Shown piece by piece: positions 43,635-54,373 of a DNA stretch of 64,000 nucleotides. The stretch comes from Streptomyces sp. NBC_00523 (lineage in GTDB: Bacteria > Actinomycetota > Actinomycetes > Streptomycetales > Streptomycetaceae). Numbering within the stretch: position 1 is the stretch's first letter; the number at the start of each line of letters is the position of its first letter. The notes under the pieces are model-generated. The model saw only the letters and a program-made list of their open reading frames with translations. It had not been told where the DNA came from and made no database searches. Made by a program: the position numbers and the translations under genes. Location: assembly GCF_036346615.1 (NCBI RefSeq), contig NZ_CP107836.1, positions 2,666,001 through 2,730,000 of the forward strand, read 5' to 3'.

Positions 43635-43654
43635 GGCGCGGGTTCAGGCGGTCG

Positions 43655-43888
43655 TCACATCATGTCTTCGATGTCGGCCGCGATCGGGTCCGCGTCGGTG
43701 CCGATGACGACCTGGATCGCGGTGCCCATCTTGACGACGCCGTGCGCGCCGGCGGCCTTGAGCGCGGCTTCGTCCACCTTGCTCGGGTCGACGACCTCGG
43801 TGCGGAGGCGCGTGATGCAGCCCTCGACCTCTTCGATGTTCTCGATTCCGCCGAGCCCGGCGACGATCTTCTCAGCCTTGCTGGCCAT
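43655..43888 (-). CDS. nagF: PTS glucose/GlcNAc-family EIIB protein
   Basis: A 77-aa stand-alone EIIB domain. The phosphorylated Cys24 lies in VEGCITRLRTEV, and the C-terminal half has GAHGVVKMGTAIQVVIG. It passes phosphate from EIIA to the sugar during import by the EIIC membrane proteins. In Streptomyces the same arrangement, nagF divergent from nagE1 and followed by nagE2, serves N-acetylglucosamine uptake. A dre site lies in the divergent promoter region. Confidence 0.92.
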   Translation of the reverse strand: MASKAEKIVAGLGGIENIEEVEGCITRLRTEVVDPSKVDEAALKAAGAHGVVKMGTAIQVVIGTDADPIAADIEDMM

Positions 43889-44053
43889 GGCCTTCTCCCT
43901 GGTTCCTTATGTGCATGCGACGGCCCACCCTGGGTCCGTTTCGTCACGGTAACGCACGGTTGGCCCAACTTCTCGGGCGGGCAACCACACGGTCCCCAAT
44001 GATGACGATCACCGGCGCCCCGCCTTCCGGGCCGGGCTCCGCACCGTATCGCG

Positions 44054-44069
44054 ACTGGTCTACACCAGT
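44054..44069. promoter_or_regulatory. DasR responsive element (dre) of nagF/nagE1
   Basis: ACTGGTCTACACCAGT matches the DasR consensus as a near-perfect palindrome. It lies 42 bp before nagE1 and in the divergent region shared with nagF, so DasR with glucosamine-6-phosphate release should control both. Confidence 0.92.
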
Positions 44070-44111
44070 ATGCGACGACCGCCAAACCAGGCGTGTTCCG
44101 GGAGGATGCCG

Positions 44112-45371
44112 ATGAGTTCGAACGCGGCCGCGCTACCGCAGCGGAAATGGTGGAACGGGCCGGTCCAGGGCCTGCAGAAGGTCGGCCGCAGCCTGCAGCT
44201 GCCGGTGGCCGTCCTGCCCGCGGCGGGCCTGCTGGTCAGCCTCGGCAACCTCTTCGACTCCTCCCTGCACGGACGTTTCTGGGACAAGTTCGCGAAGGTC
44301 CTGCTCAACGGCGGTACCGCGATCCTCGACGGCGAGCTGGGTCTGCCGCTGCTGTTCTGCATCGGCGTCGCGATCGGCTTCGCGAAGAAGGCGGACGGCT
44401 CGACCGCGCTCGCCGCGGTCGCCGGTTTCCTGGTCTACCGCGGGGTGCTGACGGCGTTCCCGGTGGACGGTTCGGTGACCAAGGACGTCCCGGACGGGGT
44501 GCCGCAGAACCCGGGGGTGCTGGGCGGGATCATCATCGGACTGCTGACGGCCGTGGTCTGGCAGCGCTACCACCGGACGAAGCTGGTCGACTGGCTCGGC
44601 TTCTTCAACGGCCGCCGGCTCGTCCCGATCCTGATGGCGTTTCTCTGCGTGATCCTTGGGGTGCTGTTCGGGCTGCTGTGGCAGCCGGTGGGCGACGCGC
44701 TGACCTGGTTCGCCAAGCAGCTGATCGATCTGGGTGCCTGGGGCGCGGCGATCTTCGGTTTCGCCAACCGGTTGCTGATCCCGATCGGCATGCACCAGTT
44801 CCTGAACACGTTCTTCTGGTTCCAGGCGGGCGAGTACACGGGGAGCGACGGCGGCACGGTCCAGGGCGACATCTCCCGGTTCTTCGCCGGGGACCCGTCG
44901 GCCGGGCAGTTCACCTCGGGCTTCTTCCCGATCATGATGTTCGGACTGCCGGCGGCGGCCCTGGCCATCGCGCACACCGCGCGGCCGGAGCGGCGCAAGG
45001 AGGTGGCCGGGCTGATGCTCTCGGTCGCGCTGACGTCGTTCGTGACGGGCGTGACGGAGCCGCTGGAGTTCTCGTTCCTCTTCGTCGCACCGCTGCTGTA
45101 CGGGGTGCACGCGATCCTGACCGGCGTGTCGATGGGCGTCACCTGGGCGCTGGGGGTGCACGCGGGGTTCAGCTTCTCGGCCGGACTGATCGACTACGTC
45201 GTCAACTGGCATCTGGATACGAAGCCATGGCTGATCCTGCCCATCGGCGCCTGCTTCGCGGTCGTCTACTACGTGATCTTCCGGTTCGCGATCACGAAGT
45301 TCAACCTTCCGACGCCTGGGCGTGAGCCCGAGGACGTGGAGGAGGACATCGAGAGGAACCTCACGAAGTAG
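44112..45371 (+). CDS. nagE1: PTS EIIC permease, GlcNAc type
   Basis: A 419-aa integral membrane EIIC protein. LQKVGRSLQLPVAVLPAAGLLVSLG is the conserved first segment. NPGVLGGIIIGLLTAVVW, then GMHQFLNTFFWFQ and VTGVTEPLEFSFLFVAPLLY, are sugar-binding EIIC motifs. EIIB and EIIA parts are absent, with EIIB supplied by nagF. The ATG at 44112 has GGAGG 6 nt upstream, whereas the ATG at 44106 abuts it. Confidence 0.92.
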   Translation: MSSNAAALPQRKWWNGPVQGLQKVGRSLQLPVAVLPAAGLLVSLGNLFDSSLHGRFWDKFAKVLLNGGTAILDGELGLPLLFCIGVAIGFAKKADGSTALAAVAGFLVYRGVLTAFPVDGSVTKDVPDGVPQNPGVLGGIIIGLLTAVVWQRYHRTKLVDWLGFFNGRRLVPILMAFLCVILGVLFGLLWQPVGDALTWFAKQLIDLGAWGAAIFGFANRLLIPIGMHQFLNTFFWFQAGEYTGSDGGTVQGDISRFFAGDPSAGQFTSGFFPIMMFGLPAAALAIAHTARPERRKEVAGLMLSVALTSFVTGVTEPLEFSFLFVAPLLYGVHAILTGVSMGVTWALGVHAGFSFSAGLIDYVVNWHLDTKPWLILPIGACFAVVYYVIFRFAITKFNLPTPGREPEDVEEDIERNLTK

Positions 45372-45404
45372 CCTTTATGCAAGGTCACTGACCTTGTGAG
45401 CGCG

Positions 45405-45434
45405 GCCCCCGGACCATGCGGTCCGGGGGCTTTT
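45405..45434 (+). terminator. Rho-independent terminator after nagE1
   Basis: An 11-bp perfect stem GCCCCCGGACC/GGTCCGGGGGC with loop ATGC is followed by TTTT. Confidence 0.92.
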
Positions 45435-45516
45435 CGCATGTCACGGTGCGTATGCGAGAGCTGCTGCGAAGTAGTCGCAAATTGCAGGTTCCTTATCTAT
45501 CCCTCACCGTGCTACA

Positions 45517-45549
45517 ACTGGTCTACACCACTCAGTGGTCCAGACCACG
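45517..45549. promoter_or_regulatory. Two tandem dre sites upstream of nagE2
   Basis: ACTGGTCTACACCACT (45517-45532) and AGTGGTCCAGACCACG (45534-45549) are adjacent DasR-type sites 87-119 bp before nagE2. The doubling suggests tighter DasR control than for nagE1. Confidence 0.9.
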
Positions 45550-45635
45550 TGAAGCCGCGCGCCTCACGTTTCTCGAGTCGTCGCCCACCCAAAACCCCCT
45601 GTCCCCGGCGGCGCCTTGCTTACTGGAGGAAGTTG

Positions 45636-46883
45636 ATGAGTACGGCCACCGCTACGGCGGCCCCCGCGAAGAAGCGGGGCTCCGGCCTGTTCCAGGGCCT
45701 GCAGAAGGTGGGTCGCAGCCTGCAGCTGCCGATCGCGGTGCTGCCGGCCGCCGGCATCCTGCTCCGCCTCGGCCAGCCGGACGTCTTCGGTGACGACGGG
45801 CTGGGCTGGCACAAGGTCGCGTCCGTGTTCGCCACGGCCGGCGGCGCGGTCTTCGACAACCTTCCGATGCTCTTCTGCATCGGTGTCGCCATCGGCTTCG
45901 CCAAGAAGTCGGACGGCTCGACCGCCCTCGCGGCGCTGGTCGGCTTCCTGGTGTACAGCAACGTGCTCAAGGCCTTCCCGGTCACCGAAGCGGTGATCCA
46001 GAAGGGCGCGGACACGGCGGCCACCTACAACAACCCGGGTGTCCTCGGCGGCATCCTGATGGGTCTCGTCTCCGCGATCCTGTGGCAGAAGTTCCACCGC
46101 ACCAAGCTGGTGGACTGGCTCGGCTTCTTCAACGGCCGCCGTCTCGTCCCGATCATCATGGCCTTCGTCGGCGTGGTCTTCGGTGTCTTCTTCGGCCTCG
46201 TCTGGGAGCCGATCGGTGACGGCATATCCAACTTCGGCGAGTGGATGACCGGTCTCGGCTCCTTCGGTGCCGGCCTCTTCGGTCTGATCAACCGCGCGCT
46301 GATCCCCGTCGGCATGCACCAGTTCGTCAACACGGTCTCGTGGTTCCAGATCGGCGACTTCACGGACGCCACTGGCGCGGTCGTGCACGGCGACCTGAAC
46401 CGCTTCTTCGCCCACGACCCGACCGCCGGTCAGTTCATGTCGGGCTTCTTCCCCATCATGATGTTCGGTCTCCCGGCCGCCGCCATCGCCATCGCGCACT
46501 CCGCCCGCCCCGAGCGCCGCAAGGCCGTCATGGGCATGATGGTCTCCCTGGCCCTGACCTCGTTCGTCACCGGTGTGACCGAGCCGATCGAGTTCTCGTT
46601 CATGTTCATCGCGCCGCTGCTGTACGCGATCCACGCGGTCCTCACCGCGATCTCGATGGCCGTCACCTGGGCGCTGGGCGTCCACGCCGGGTTCACCTTC
46701 TCGGCCGGCTTCATCGACTACGCGCTGAACTGGAACCTGGCGACCAAGCCGTGGCTGATCATCCCGATCGGTCTGGTCTTCGCGGTGATCTACTACGTGG
46801 TCTTCCGCTTCGCCATCGTCAAGTTCAACCTCACCACCCCGGGCCGCGAGCCCGAGGAGGAGGTCGAGGACCTGACCAAGTAG
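45636..46883 (+). CDS. nagE2: PTS EIIC permease, principal GlcNAc transporter
   Basis: A 415-aa EIIC membrane protein, highly similar to nagE1 along its whole length (LFQGLQKVGRSLQLPIAVLPA, then LIPVGMHQFVNTVSWFQI and VTGVTEPIEFSFMFIAPLLY). In S. coelicolor the gene in this position is the main GlcNAc importer. GGAGGA lies about 6 nt before the ATG. Its own promoter and terminators separate it from nagE1. Confidence 0.93.
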   Translation: MSTATATAAPAKKRGSGLFQGLQKVGRSLQLPIAVLPAAGILLRLGQPDVFGDDGLGWHKVASVFATAGGAVFDNLPMLFCIGVAIGFAKKSDGSTALAALVGFLVYSNVLKAFPVTEAVIQKGADTAATYNNPGVLGGILMGLVSAILWQKFHRTKLVDWLGFFNGRRLVPIIMAFVGVVFGVFFGLVWEPIGDGISNFGEWMTGLGSFGAGLFGLINRALIPVGMHQFVNTVSWFQIGDFTDATGAVVHGDLNRFFAHDPTAGQFMSGFFPIMMFGLPAAAIAIAHSARPERRKAVMGMMVSLALTSFVTGVTEPIEFSFMFIAPLLYAIHAVLTAISMAVTWALGVHAGFTFSAGFIDYALNWNLATKPWLIIPIGLVFAVIYYVVFRFAIVKFNLTTPGREPEEEVEDLTK

Positions 46884-46900
46884 GTCCGGCCCGACAGCTC

Positions 46901-46936
46901 GAAGCCCTCACCTTCCCGGCGGAAGGTGAGGGCTTC
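46901..46936. terminator. Bidirectional terminator after nagE2
   Basis: A 16-bp perfect stem GAAGCCCTCACCTTCC/GGAAGGTGAGGGCTTC with loop CGGC lies between convergent stops. Confidence 0.93.
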
Positions 46937-46960
46937 GTCGTACGCGTACGGGCGCACCGC

Positions 46961-47713
46961 TCAGAGCGGGTACACCGCCCCCGGCGCAGCGAGCTCCGTC
47001 GGGCCGGTGAAGACCTCGCGGGCGTCGGCGAGGTTGCGTTCGGCGTCGGTCCACGGCGGGATGTGCGTGAGCACCAGGCGGCCGACGCCCGCCCGGGCGG
47101 CCAGCTCGCCGGCCTCGCGGCCGTTGAGGTGGAGGTCCGGGATGTCCTCCTTGCCGTGCACGAAGGACGCCTCGCAGAGGAAGAGGTCCGTGCCCTCGGC
47201 CAGCTCGTCCAGGGCCTCGCAGGTGCCGGTGTCACCGGAGTACGTGAGCGAGGAGCCGCCGTGCTCGATGCGGATGCCGTACGTGTCCACGGGGTGCCGG
47301 AGCTTCTCCGTACGCACCGAGAAGGGGCCGATCTCGAACCAGCCCGGCTTCAGCGTGTGGAAGTCGAAGACCTCGCTCATCGCGTGGTCGGACGGGGTGT
47401 CCGCGTGCGCGGTGGTGAGCCGCTGCTCGGTGCCCTCGGGTCCGTAGACCGGGATGCGGGCGGGACGCTCGCCGCCGTGCGGGTAGTACCGGACGACGAA
47501 GTACGCGCACATGTCGATGCAGTGGTCCGCGTGCAGATGGCTGAGGAAGATGGCGTCGAGGTCGTAGAGACCGACGTGGCGCTGCAGCTCGCCGAGGGCG
47601 CCGTTGCCCATGTCGAGGAGCAGCCTGAAGCCGTCGGCCTCTACGAGGTAGCTCGAGCATGCCGATCCCGCGGAGGGGAACGAGCCGGAGCAGCCGACGA
47701 CGGTGAGCTTCAT
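46961..47713 (-). CDS. Metallo-beta-lactamase-fold hydrolase
   Basis: A 250-aa MBL-fold protein. The metal site is HLHADH (motif SHLHADHCIDM), with later ligands in YSGDTGTCEAL and LTHIPPW. The layout resembles the RNase Z/phosphodiesterase-like group and the Rv1339-type proteins encoded near rph in mycobacteria, for which cyclic-nucleotide hydrolysis has been proposed. The ATG at 47713 has GGAGG upstream. It is downstream of the mec-cysO-cysM block on the same strand. Confidence 0.87.
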   Translation of the reverse strand: MKLTVVGCSGSFPSAGSACSSYLVEADGFRLLLDMGNGALGELQRHVGLYDLDAIFLSHLHADHCIDMCAYFVVRYYPHGGERPARIPVYGPEGTEQRLTTAHADTPSDHAMSEVFDFHTLKPGWFEIGPFSVRTEKLRHPVDTYGIRIEHGGSSLTYSGDTGTCEALDELAEGTDLFLCEASFVHGKEDIPDLHLNGREAGELAARAGVGRLVLTHIPPWTDAERNLADAREVFTGPTELAAPGAVYPL

Positions 47714-47909
47714 GGAGCGTGAACCTCCGAGACGTGGGAACGGGGAGGGTTCGTGCGGTTCTCGCGGTGCGGTTCGTTGAGCGTAAGGCGCGAAAGAGCG
47801 GGTCGCTCCTTCGGGGTGGCTCGTTGTGGGGGAACTCACCTGCGCTGTCACCGGTTCGGGTGGCGGGGGCGCCTGCGGCGCCGCTGGATGGTGCGGCGCG
47901 AATGACAAA

Positions 47910-47943
47910 GCCCCCGTTGCCGCGGATGTGCGGCGACGGGGGC
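47910..47943. terminator. Terminator after cysM
   Basis: GCCCCCGTTGCCGC pairs with GCGGCGACGGGGGC (one wobble) around GGATGT. With the adjacent repeat element it fills most of the 292-nt gap between cysM and the MBL gene. Confidence 0.8.
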
Positions 47944-47949
47944 AAAATC

Positions 47950-47997
47950 AAGCCCCTGCGGCGATTGAGCAGCGGGGGTGCGGGGGCGGAGCCCCCG
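47950..47997. repeat. Streptomyces intergenic repeat element, copy 2
   Basis: AAGCCCCTGCGGCGATTGAG then CAGCGGGGGT and hairpin GGGGGC/GCCCCC, closely matching copy 1 at 25374-25425. Confidence 0.7.
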
Positions 47998-48005
47998 GAA
48001 ACGGG

Positions 48006-49486
<1,481 letters not shown>

Positions 49487-49609
49487 GCGGTCATCGTATC
49501 GATTCCCGGTCGGGGATTCGGAGTGTGATCTCACCTGGTGGATGATCGGCGTTCGATGGGTGGACAGGGCCGCGGCGCGCACGGCCCTGTCGCACCGCTG
49601 CCGGGGTGG

Positions 49610-50041
49610 TCAGGCCGCCGGGTACGCCTCCACGACCCGGACCTCCTCCTCGGCGATCTCGCCGTCCACGATCCGGTACGAGCGGAACTGGAAGGGGCCC
49701 GCCTCGTCGGTGTCCGCGGTGGAGACCAGCACGTAGTGGGCGCCGGGCTCGTTGGCGTACGTGACGTCGGTGCGCGAGGGGTACGCCTCGGTCGCCGTGT
49801 GCGAGTGGTAGACGATCACCGGCTCCTCGTCGCGGTCGTCCATCTCGCGGTACAGCTTGAGCAGGTCGGCCGAGTCGAACTCGTAGAACGTGGGCGAGCG
49901 CGCGGCGTTGAGCATGGGGATGTAGCGCTCGGGGCGGCCGCTGCCGGCGGGTCCGGCGACGACGCCGCACGCCTCGTCGGGGTGGTCGGCACGGGCGTGC
50001 GCGACGATCTGGTCGTACAGCGTCTGGGTGATGGTCAGCAT
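49610..50041 (-). CDS. mec: JAMM metalloprotease Mec (CysO processing)
   Basis: A 143-aa JAB1/MPN-type protease. The zinc site is HSHTATEAYPSRTD (H-x-H..S..D), with a catalytic Glu expected near residue 23 (HPDEACGVVAG). In mycobacteria Mec removes the last residues from CysO and releases cysteine from the CysO-Cys adduct. It is transcribed in the same direction as, and upstream of, the leader peptide and cysO-cysM. Confidence 0.93.
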   Translation of the reverse strand: MLTITQTLYDQIVAHARADHPDEACGVVAGPAGSGRPERYIPMLNAARSPTFYEFDSADLLKLYREMDDRDEEPVIVYHSHTATEAYPSRTDVTYANEPGAHYVLVSTADTDEAGPFQFRSYRIVDGEIAEEEVRVVEAYPAA

Positions 50042-50060
50042 GGCGCCCAGGATAGGACGA

Positions 50061-50099
50061 CGGGCCCCCGCGTACCGAGGAGTGGTACGCGGGGGCCCG
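50061..50099. terminator. Terminator between permease and mec genes
   Basis: A 16-bp perfect stem CGGGCCCCCGCGTACC/GGTACGCGGGGGCCCG with loop GAGGAGT. It follows the permease gene on the minus strand. Confidence 0.92.
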
Positions 50100-50133
50100 C
50101 ATCGTGAAACGCCGCTGGTCGGGGGCGTACGCC

Positions 50134-51582
50134 TCAGCGCTTGACGCGCTCCGCGAAGGCCTTGCCCTCCGGGTTCCTGGACTTCAGGACCAGGTACGAG
50201 ACGCCGAGGATCAGGGCCCACAGCGGGGCGCAGTAGAGCGAGATCCTGGTGTCCTTGTCGATGCCCATCATGACGATGACCACGGCGATGAACGCGAGCG
50301 CGAAGCCGCTGGTGTACGGGGCTCCGGGGGCCCGGAACGAGGACTGCGGGAGCTGTCCGCGGTCCGCGAGGCGGCGGTAGCGGATCTGGCTGATCAGGAT
50401 CATGATCCAGGCCCACATGCCGGAGATCGTGGCGAAGGAGACGACGTAGGTGAAGGCGTCGCCGGGCCACTGGTAGTTGACCCACACGCCGACGAGCATG
50501 AGCGCGGCGGAGAACGTGGTGCCGACGAGCGGGGTGCCGCTGCGGGTGAGCCGGGTGAAGAACTTCGGGCCCTGGCCGTTGAGCGCGAGGTCGCGCAGCA
50601 TGCGGCCGGTGGAGTACATCCCGGAGTTGCAGGAGGAGAGCGCGGCGGTGAGGACGACGAAGTTGACGATTCCGGCGCCGACGCCGAGGCCCATCTTCTT
50701 GAAGGCCTCCACGAACGGGGAGACGCCGGGCGAGAACTCGGTCCAGGGCACCACCGAGAGGATCATGATGAGCGCGCCGACGTAGAAGACGGCGATGCGC
50801 CAGGGCACGGTGTTGATGGCCTTGGGCAGGACGGTCTTGGGGTCCTTGGACTCACCGGCGGTGACGCCGACGAGTTCGACGGCGAGGAAGGCGAACATCA
50901 CGATCTGCAGGGTCATCAGGGTGCCCTTGATGCCGTGCGGGAAGAAGCCGCCGTCGGACCACAGATGGGTGACGCTCGCGGTGTCCCCGGCGTCGGAGAA
51001 GCCGAGGGTGAGGATTCCGGCGCAGATGAGGATCATGCCGACGATGGCGGTGACCTTCACCATCGAGAACCAGAACTCCAGCTCTCCGAAGAGTTTTACG
51101 GAGATGAGGTTCACGCCGTACAGAATGAACGTGAAGACCAGGGCCGAGACCCATTGCGGAATGTCGAACCAGAACGTCATGTACTGGGCGGCTGCGGTGA
51201 CTTCGGTGATTCCGGTGACGACCCAGAAGAGCCAGTACGTCCAGCCGGTGACGAAGCCCGCGAAGGGGCCGATGAATTCGCGCGCGTACTCCGAGAACGA
51301 GCCCGAGACCGGGCGGTACATGAGGAGTTCGCCGAGCGCGCGCATGATGAAGAAGATGACCAGGCCCGCGATGGCGTAGGCCAGGATGAGGCTGGGTCCG
51401 GCCTTGGCGATGGCCTTTCCGGCGCCGAGGAAGAGCCCGGTGCCGATGGCCCCGCCGATCGCGATCATCTGGATCTGGCGGGCGCCGAGTGCTCTCTGGT
51501 AGCCCTCGGCGGAAGTGCTGGCATCCGCGGCTGCGGCGTGCGGGCCGTCGGGCCCCTTGTCGTCGATCTGCGCCGATGTCAT
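50134..51582 (-). CDS. Amino acid permease (APC family)
   Basis: A 482-aa permease with 12 predicted helices. LGARQIQMIAIGGAIGTGLFLGAG is the APC signature start, and EFIGPFAGFVTGWTYWLFWVVTGITEVTAA and FAFLAVELVGVTAGES are substrate-site helices. It is closest in pattern to the GABA/Asn/aromatic amino acid permease group. The substrate is not certain. It interrupts the otherwise conserved mec to DUF2017 block. Confidence 0.9.
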   Translation of the reverse strand: MTSAQIDDKGPDGPHAAAADASTSAEGYQRALGARQIQMIAIGGAIGTGLFLGAGKAIAKAGPSLILAYAIAGLVIFFIMRALGELLMYRPVSGSFSEYAREFIGPFAGFVTGWTYWLFWVVTGITEVTAAAQYMTFWFDIPQWVSALVFTFILYGVNLISVKLFGELEFWFSMVKVTAIVGMILICAGILTLGFSDAGDTASVTHLWSDGGFFPHGIKGTLMTLQIVMFAFLAVELVGVTAGESKDPKTVLPKAINTVPWRIAVFYVGALIMILSVVPWTEFSPGVSPFVEAFKKMGLGVGAGIVNFVVLTAALSSCNSGMYSTGRMLRDLALNGQGPKFFTRLTRSGTPLVGTTFSAALMLVGVWVNYQWPGDAFTYVVSFATISGMWAWIMILISQIRYRRLADRGQLPQSSFRAPGAPYTSGFALAFIAVVIVMMGIDKDTRISLYCAPLWALILGVSYLVLKSRNPEGKAFAERVKR

Positions 51583-51899
51583 GTGGTTGCGCCTTTCTCC
51601 ACGCCGATCCGCGCCTTTCGGCCGCGGATCAGGTCCTGATCCCCCCGGATACGGATGGAGTGCCGCCGGTGGTTACCGGCTAATAGCGCCTACCCGGGAA
51701 CAGGGGTGGCGTTCCCGGGTGGTCGTGAAGATTTATCACGGGCGTGACGGCGATCCGGCGGACGGTTTGTGGCGCACACCACAAGTAAAAGCGGACAAGG
51801 CGGAACGGGCGCTGCAAAAAAGACCGTTCAGGTGACGCGATCGTTATTCGGATTTGAGTGTCCGTTGAGCGAACACCGTGACCGGGCGCGGACTCCGGG
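51583..51899. other. Intergenic region upstream of amino acid permease
   Basis: No gene is seen in 317 nt. It contains a hairpin GATCCGCG/CGCGGATC (51606-51630) in the permease leader and A/T-richer stretches around 51730-51860 (AAGATTTATCA, GCAAAAAAGACC) that probably hold promoters. No known operator is recognised. Confidence 0.5.
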
Positions 51900-52484
51900 T
51901 CACGGCATCAGGGTCTCGACCAGGGTTTCCTGGAGCGCGCCGAGCCAGAGGTAGGCCATGACCATGGGCTTTCGGGGGTCGCTGTCCGGGAGCCGGTAGA
52001 GCGAGCTGCCCTCGTCCTCTTCCTCCTCGCCCACTTCGAGGCGGGTGCCGATGGTGAGCCGGAGGTCGTTGAGCGAGCCGAGCCAGTTGCGGCACTCGTC
52101 GGCGGTGAGCGTGAGCACTGCCGCCCCGTCGCCCGCAGGAGTCAGGGCATCCAGCGTCCGGACGACGACGAGCGCGTCCTCGCGCTTGCGGGTGCGCAGG
52201 TCGTTCTCGGTGAAGCGGCGGAACTCGGCGGACGCGGCGCGCAGTTCGTCGTCCTTGTCGCCGTACGCCTCGGGGAAGAGGCGGGCCAGGGCCGGGTCGG
52301 TGGGCGGCTCGCTGGGGCCCTCGGCGAAGAGCGCGGCGAGCGGGTCCTCGCCCTCGGCGGGCTCGTCGCCGGGGCCGATGAGTTCGAGCAGCTGGACGGC
52401 GAGGGAGCGCAGGATCGCGATCTCCACCTCGTCGAGCGCGACGGCCGCGCCGCCGCCGGGAGTGGCCTCGAAGTGGCCGGCCAT
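51900..52484 (-). CDS. DUF2017 family protein
   Basis: A 194-aa soluble protein of DUF2017, found next to clpS across actinobacteria. LDEVEIAILRSLAVQLLELIG and LARLFPEAYGDKDDELRAASAEFRRFTE are the family segments. The C-terminal half carries LTADECRNWLGSLNDLRLTIGTRL. The function is unknown. The neighbourhood suggests a link with ClpS-dependent proteolysis. Confidence 0.87.
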   Translation of the reverse strand: MAGHFEATPGGGAAVALDEVEIAILRSLAVQLLELIGPGDEPAEGEDPLAALFAEGPSEPPTDPALARLFPEAYGDKDDELRAASAEFRRFTENDLRTRKREDALVVVRTLDALTPAGDGAAVLTLTADECRNWLGSLNDLRLTIGTRLEVGEEEEDEGSSLYRLPDSDPRKPMVMAYLWLGALQETLVETLMP

Positions 52485-52539
52485 GGGTTCTCTCCGATGA
52501 TGGTCGGGCGGTGCGGGGGGCCGTGCGGTGGGTGCGGTG

Positions 52540-52854
52540 CTAGTTGCGGTCCTGGGTGAGCGTGGCCCACAGCCCGTAGCCGTGCATGGCCTGGACGTCG
52601 CGCTCCATCTCCTCGCGGCTGCCGCTGGAGACGACGGCGCGGCCCTTCTGGTGGACGTCGAGCATCAGCTTGTGCGCCTTGTCCTTGGAGTAGCCGAAGT
52701 ACGCCTGGAACACATAGGTCACATAGCTCATGAGGTTGACCGGGTCGTTGTGGACCAGCGTCACCCAGGGGACGTCGGGCTCGGGAACGACGAGCTGGTC
52801 CTCGGCCGATTCGGGACGTGTGATCTCTGCAGGGGCGACGCTCACCTGTCCCAT
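52540..52854 (-). CDS. clpS: ClpS adaptor protein
   Basis: A 104-aa adaptor. [21 protein letters not shown] carries the Asn/Asp residues that bind the N-degron alpha-amino group, and [24 protein letters not shown] is the second conserved part. It hands N-end rule substrates to ClpC/ClpA-ClpP. The ATG at 52854 gives a standard N-terminal extension. It is divergent from pncB, as in mycobacteria. Confidence 0.94.
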   Translation of the reverse strand: MGQVSVAPAEITRPESAEDQLVVPEPDVPWVTLVHNDPVNLMSYVTYVFQAYFGYSKDKAHKLMLDVHQKGRAVVSSGSREEMERDVQAMHGYGLWATLTQDRN

Positions 52855-52944
52855 GCTGCCACTCGCAGGGGTCCCTCGCACAAACGGCCCCACCCCGGGA
52901 CCCCCATCTCGTCACTCTGACGAAATAGGGGTAGCATCCCCGGC

Positions 52945-54273
52945 ATGAACTCTGCGGACCTCGGGCGACGGGTCGGCGTGCCGTCGACAGCGCTCTTCAC
53001 CGACCAGTACGAGCTGACGATGGTGCAGGCCGCGCTGAAGGCCGGGACGGCCGGGCGGCGCTCGGTCTTCGAGGCGTTCACGCGCCGGCTGCCGGAGGGG
53101 CGGCGCTACGGCGTCGTCGCGGGCACCGGCCGGGTCCTGGACGCGGTGGAGAACTTCCACTTCGACGAGGAGATGCTCGGCTTCCTGCGCGACCAGGCGA
53201 TCGTGGACGGACCGACGCTGGACTACCTGGCGGACTACCGGTTCGGCGGCGACATCTGGGGCTACCCGGAGGGCGAGGTGTACTTCCCGGGCTCGCCGGT
53301 CCTGCGGGTGGAGGGCTCGTTCGCCGAGTGCGTGCTCCTGGAGACGGTGATCCTCTCGATCCTCAACCACGACTCGGCGATCGCCGCGGCGGCCTCCCGG
53401 ATGTCGGCGGCGGCGGGCGGGCGGCGGCTGATCGAGATGGGCGCGCGCCGCACGCACGAGCTGTCGGCGGTGGCCTCGGCCCGTGCCGCGTACATCGGCG
53501 GCTTCGACACCACGTCGGACCTGGCGGCCGGCTTCCGCTACAACATCCCGACGGTCGGTACGAGCGCCCACGCCTTCACCCTGCTGCACGACTCGGAGCG
53601 GGACGCGTTCCGGGCGCAGGTGGACTCGCTGGGGCGCGGCACGACGCTGCTGGTGGACACGTACGACGTGGCCGAGGCGGTCCGTACGGCGGTCGAGATC
53701 GCCGGTCCCGAGCTGGGTGCGGTACGGATCGACTCGGGCGATCTGCTGCTCGTCGCGCACCGGGTGCGCCAGCAGCTGGACGAGCTGGGCGCGACCGGGA
53801 CGAAGATCGTGGTGACCTCGGACCTGGACGAGTACGCCATCGCCTCGCTGGCCGCCGCGCCGGTGGACGCGTACGGGGTGGGCACGCAGCTCGTCACGGG
53901 CAGCGGGCACCCGACGTGCTCGATGGTCTACAAGCTCGTCGCCCGTGCGGGGTCCGGCGACCCGGCCGACGAGCTGCGGCCGGTGGCGAAGAAGTCGATG
54001 GGCGCGAAGTCCTCCAAGGGGGGCCGCAAGTGGGCGGCCCGCCGGCTGGACGAGGAGGGCGTGGCCGAGGCCGAGGTGATCGGCACCGGGCCGGTCCCGG
54101 CGGAGCTGGCCGATCGGCAGCTGCTGGTGGAGCTGGTCCGGGGCGGCGAGGTGGTCGCCCGCGAGCCGCTGGACGCGGCGCGTGAGCGGCATGTCGCGGC
54201 GCGGGCGGGGCTGCCGTTGTCGGCGATGCAACTTTCGCGGGGCGAGGCGGTTATTCCCACCGAGTACGTGTGA
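52945..54273 (+). CDS. pncB: Nicotinate phosphoribosyltransferase
   Basis: A 442-aa enzyme. FTDQYELTMVQAALKAG is the family start, TRRLPEGRRYGVVAGTGR the next block, and LIEMGARRTHE, then GTSAHAFTLLHDSE with the phosphorylated-type His, are active-site segments. It makes nicotinate mononucleotide in NAD salvage. It is followed after 100 nt by pncA, the preceding step of the same pathway. Confidence 0.94.
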   Translation: MNSADLGRRVGVPSTALFTDQYELTMVQAALKAGTAGRRSVFEAFTRRLPEGRRYGVVAGTGRVLDAVENFHFDEEMLGFLRDQAIVDGPTLDYLADYRFGGDIWGYPEGEVYFPGSPVLRVEGSFAECVLLETVILSILNHDSAIAAAASRMSAAAGGRRLIEMGARRTHELSAVASARAAYIGGFDTTSDLAAGFRYNIPTVGTSAHAFTLLHDSERDAFRAQVDSLGRGTTLLVDTYDVAEAVRTAVEIAGPELGAVRIDSGDLLLVAHRVRQQLDELGATGTKIVVTSDLDEYAIASLAAAPVDAYGVGTQLVTGSGHPTCSMVYKLVARAGSGDPADELRPVAKKSMGAKSSKGGRKWAARRLDEEGVAEAEVIGTGPVPAELADRQLLVELVRGGEVVAREPLDAARERHVAARAGLPLSAMQLSRGEAVIPTEYV

Positions 54274-54373
54274 CGGGGGCCCCGAGGCCCTGACGGGCTT
54301 GATTGCCTCCGAGGAAACTCTAGGCTCGAAGCCATCCCCGTACCGCTCCCCCACTCCCCGAAGGACAGCCACC

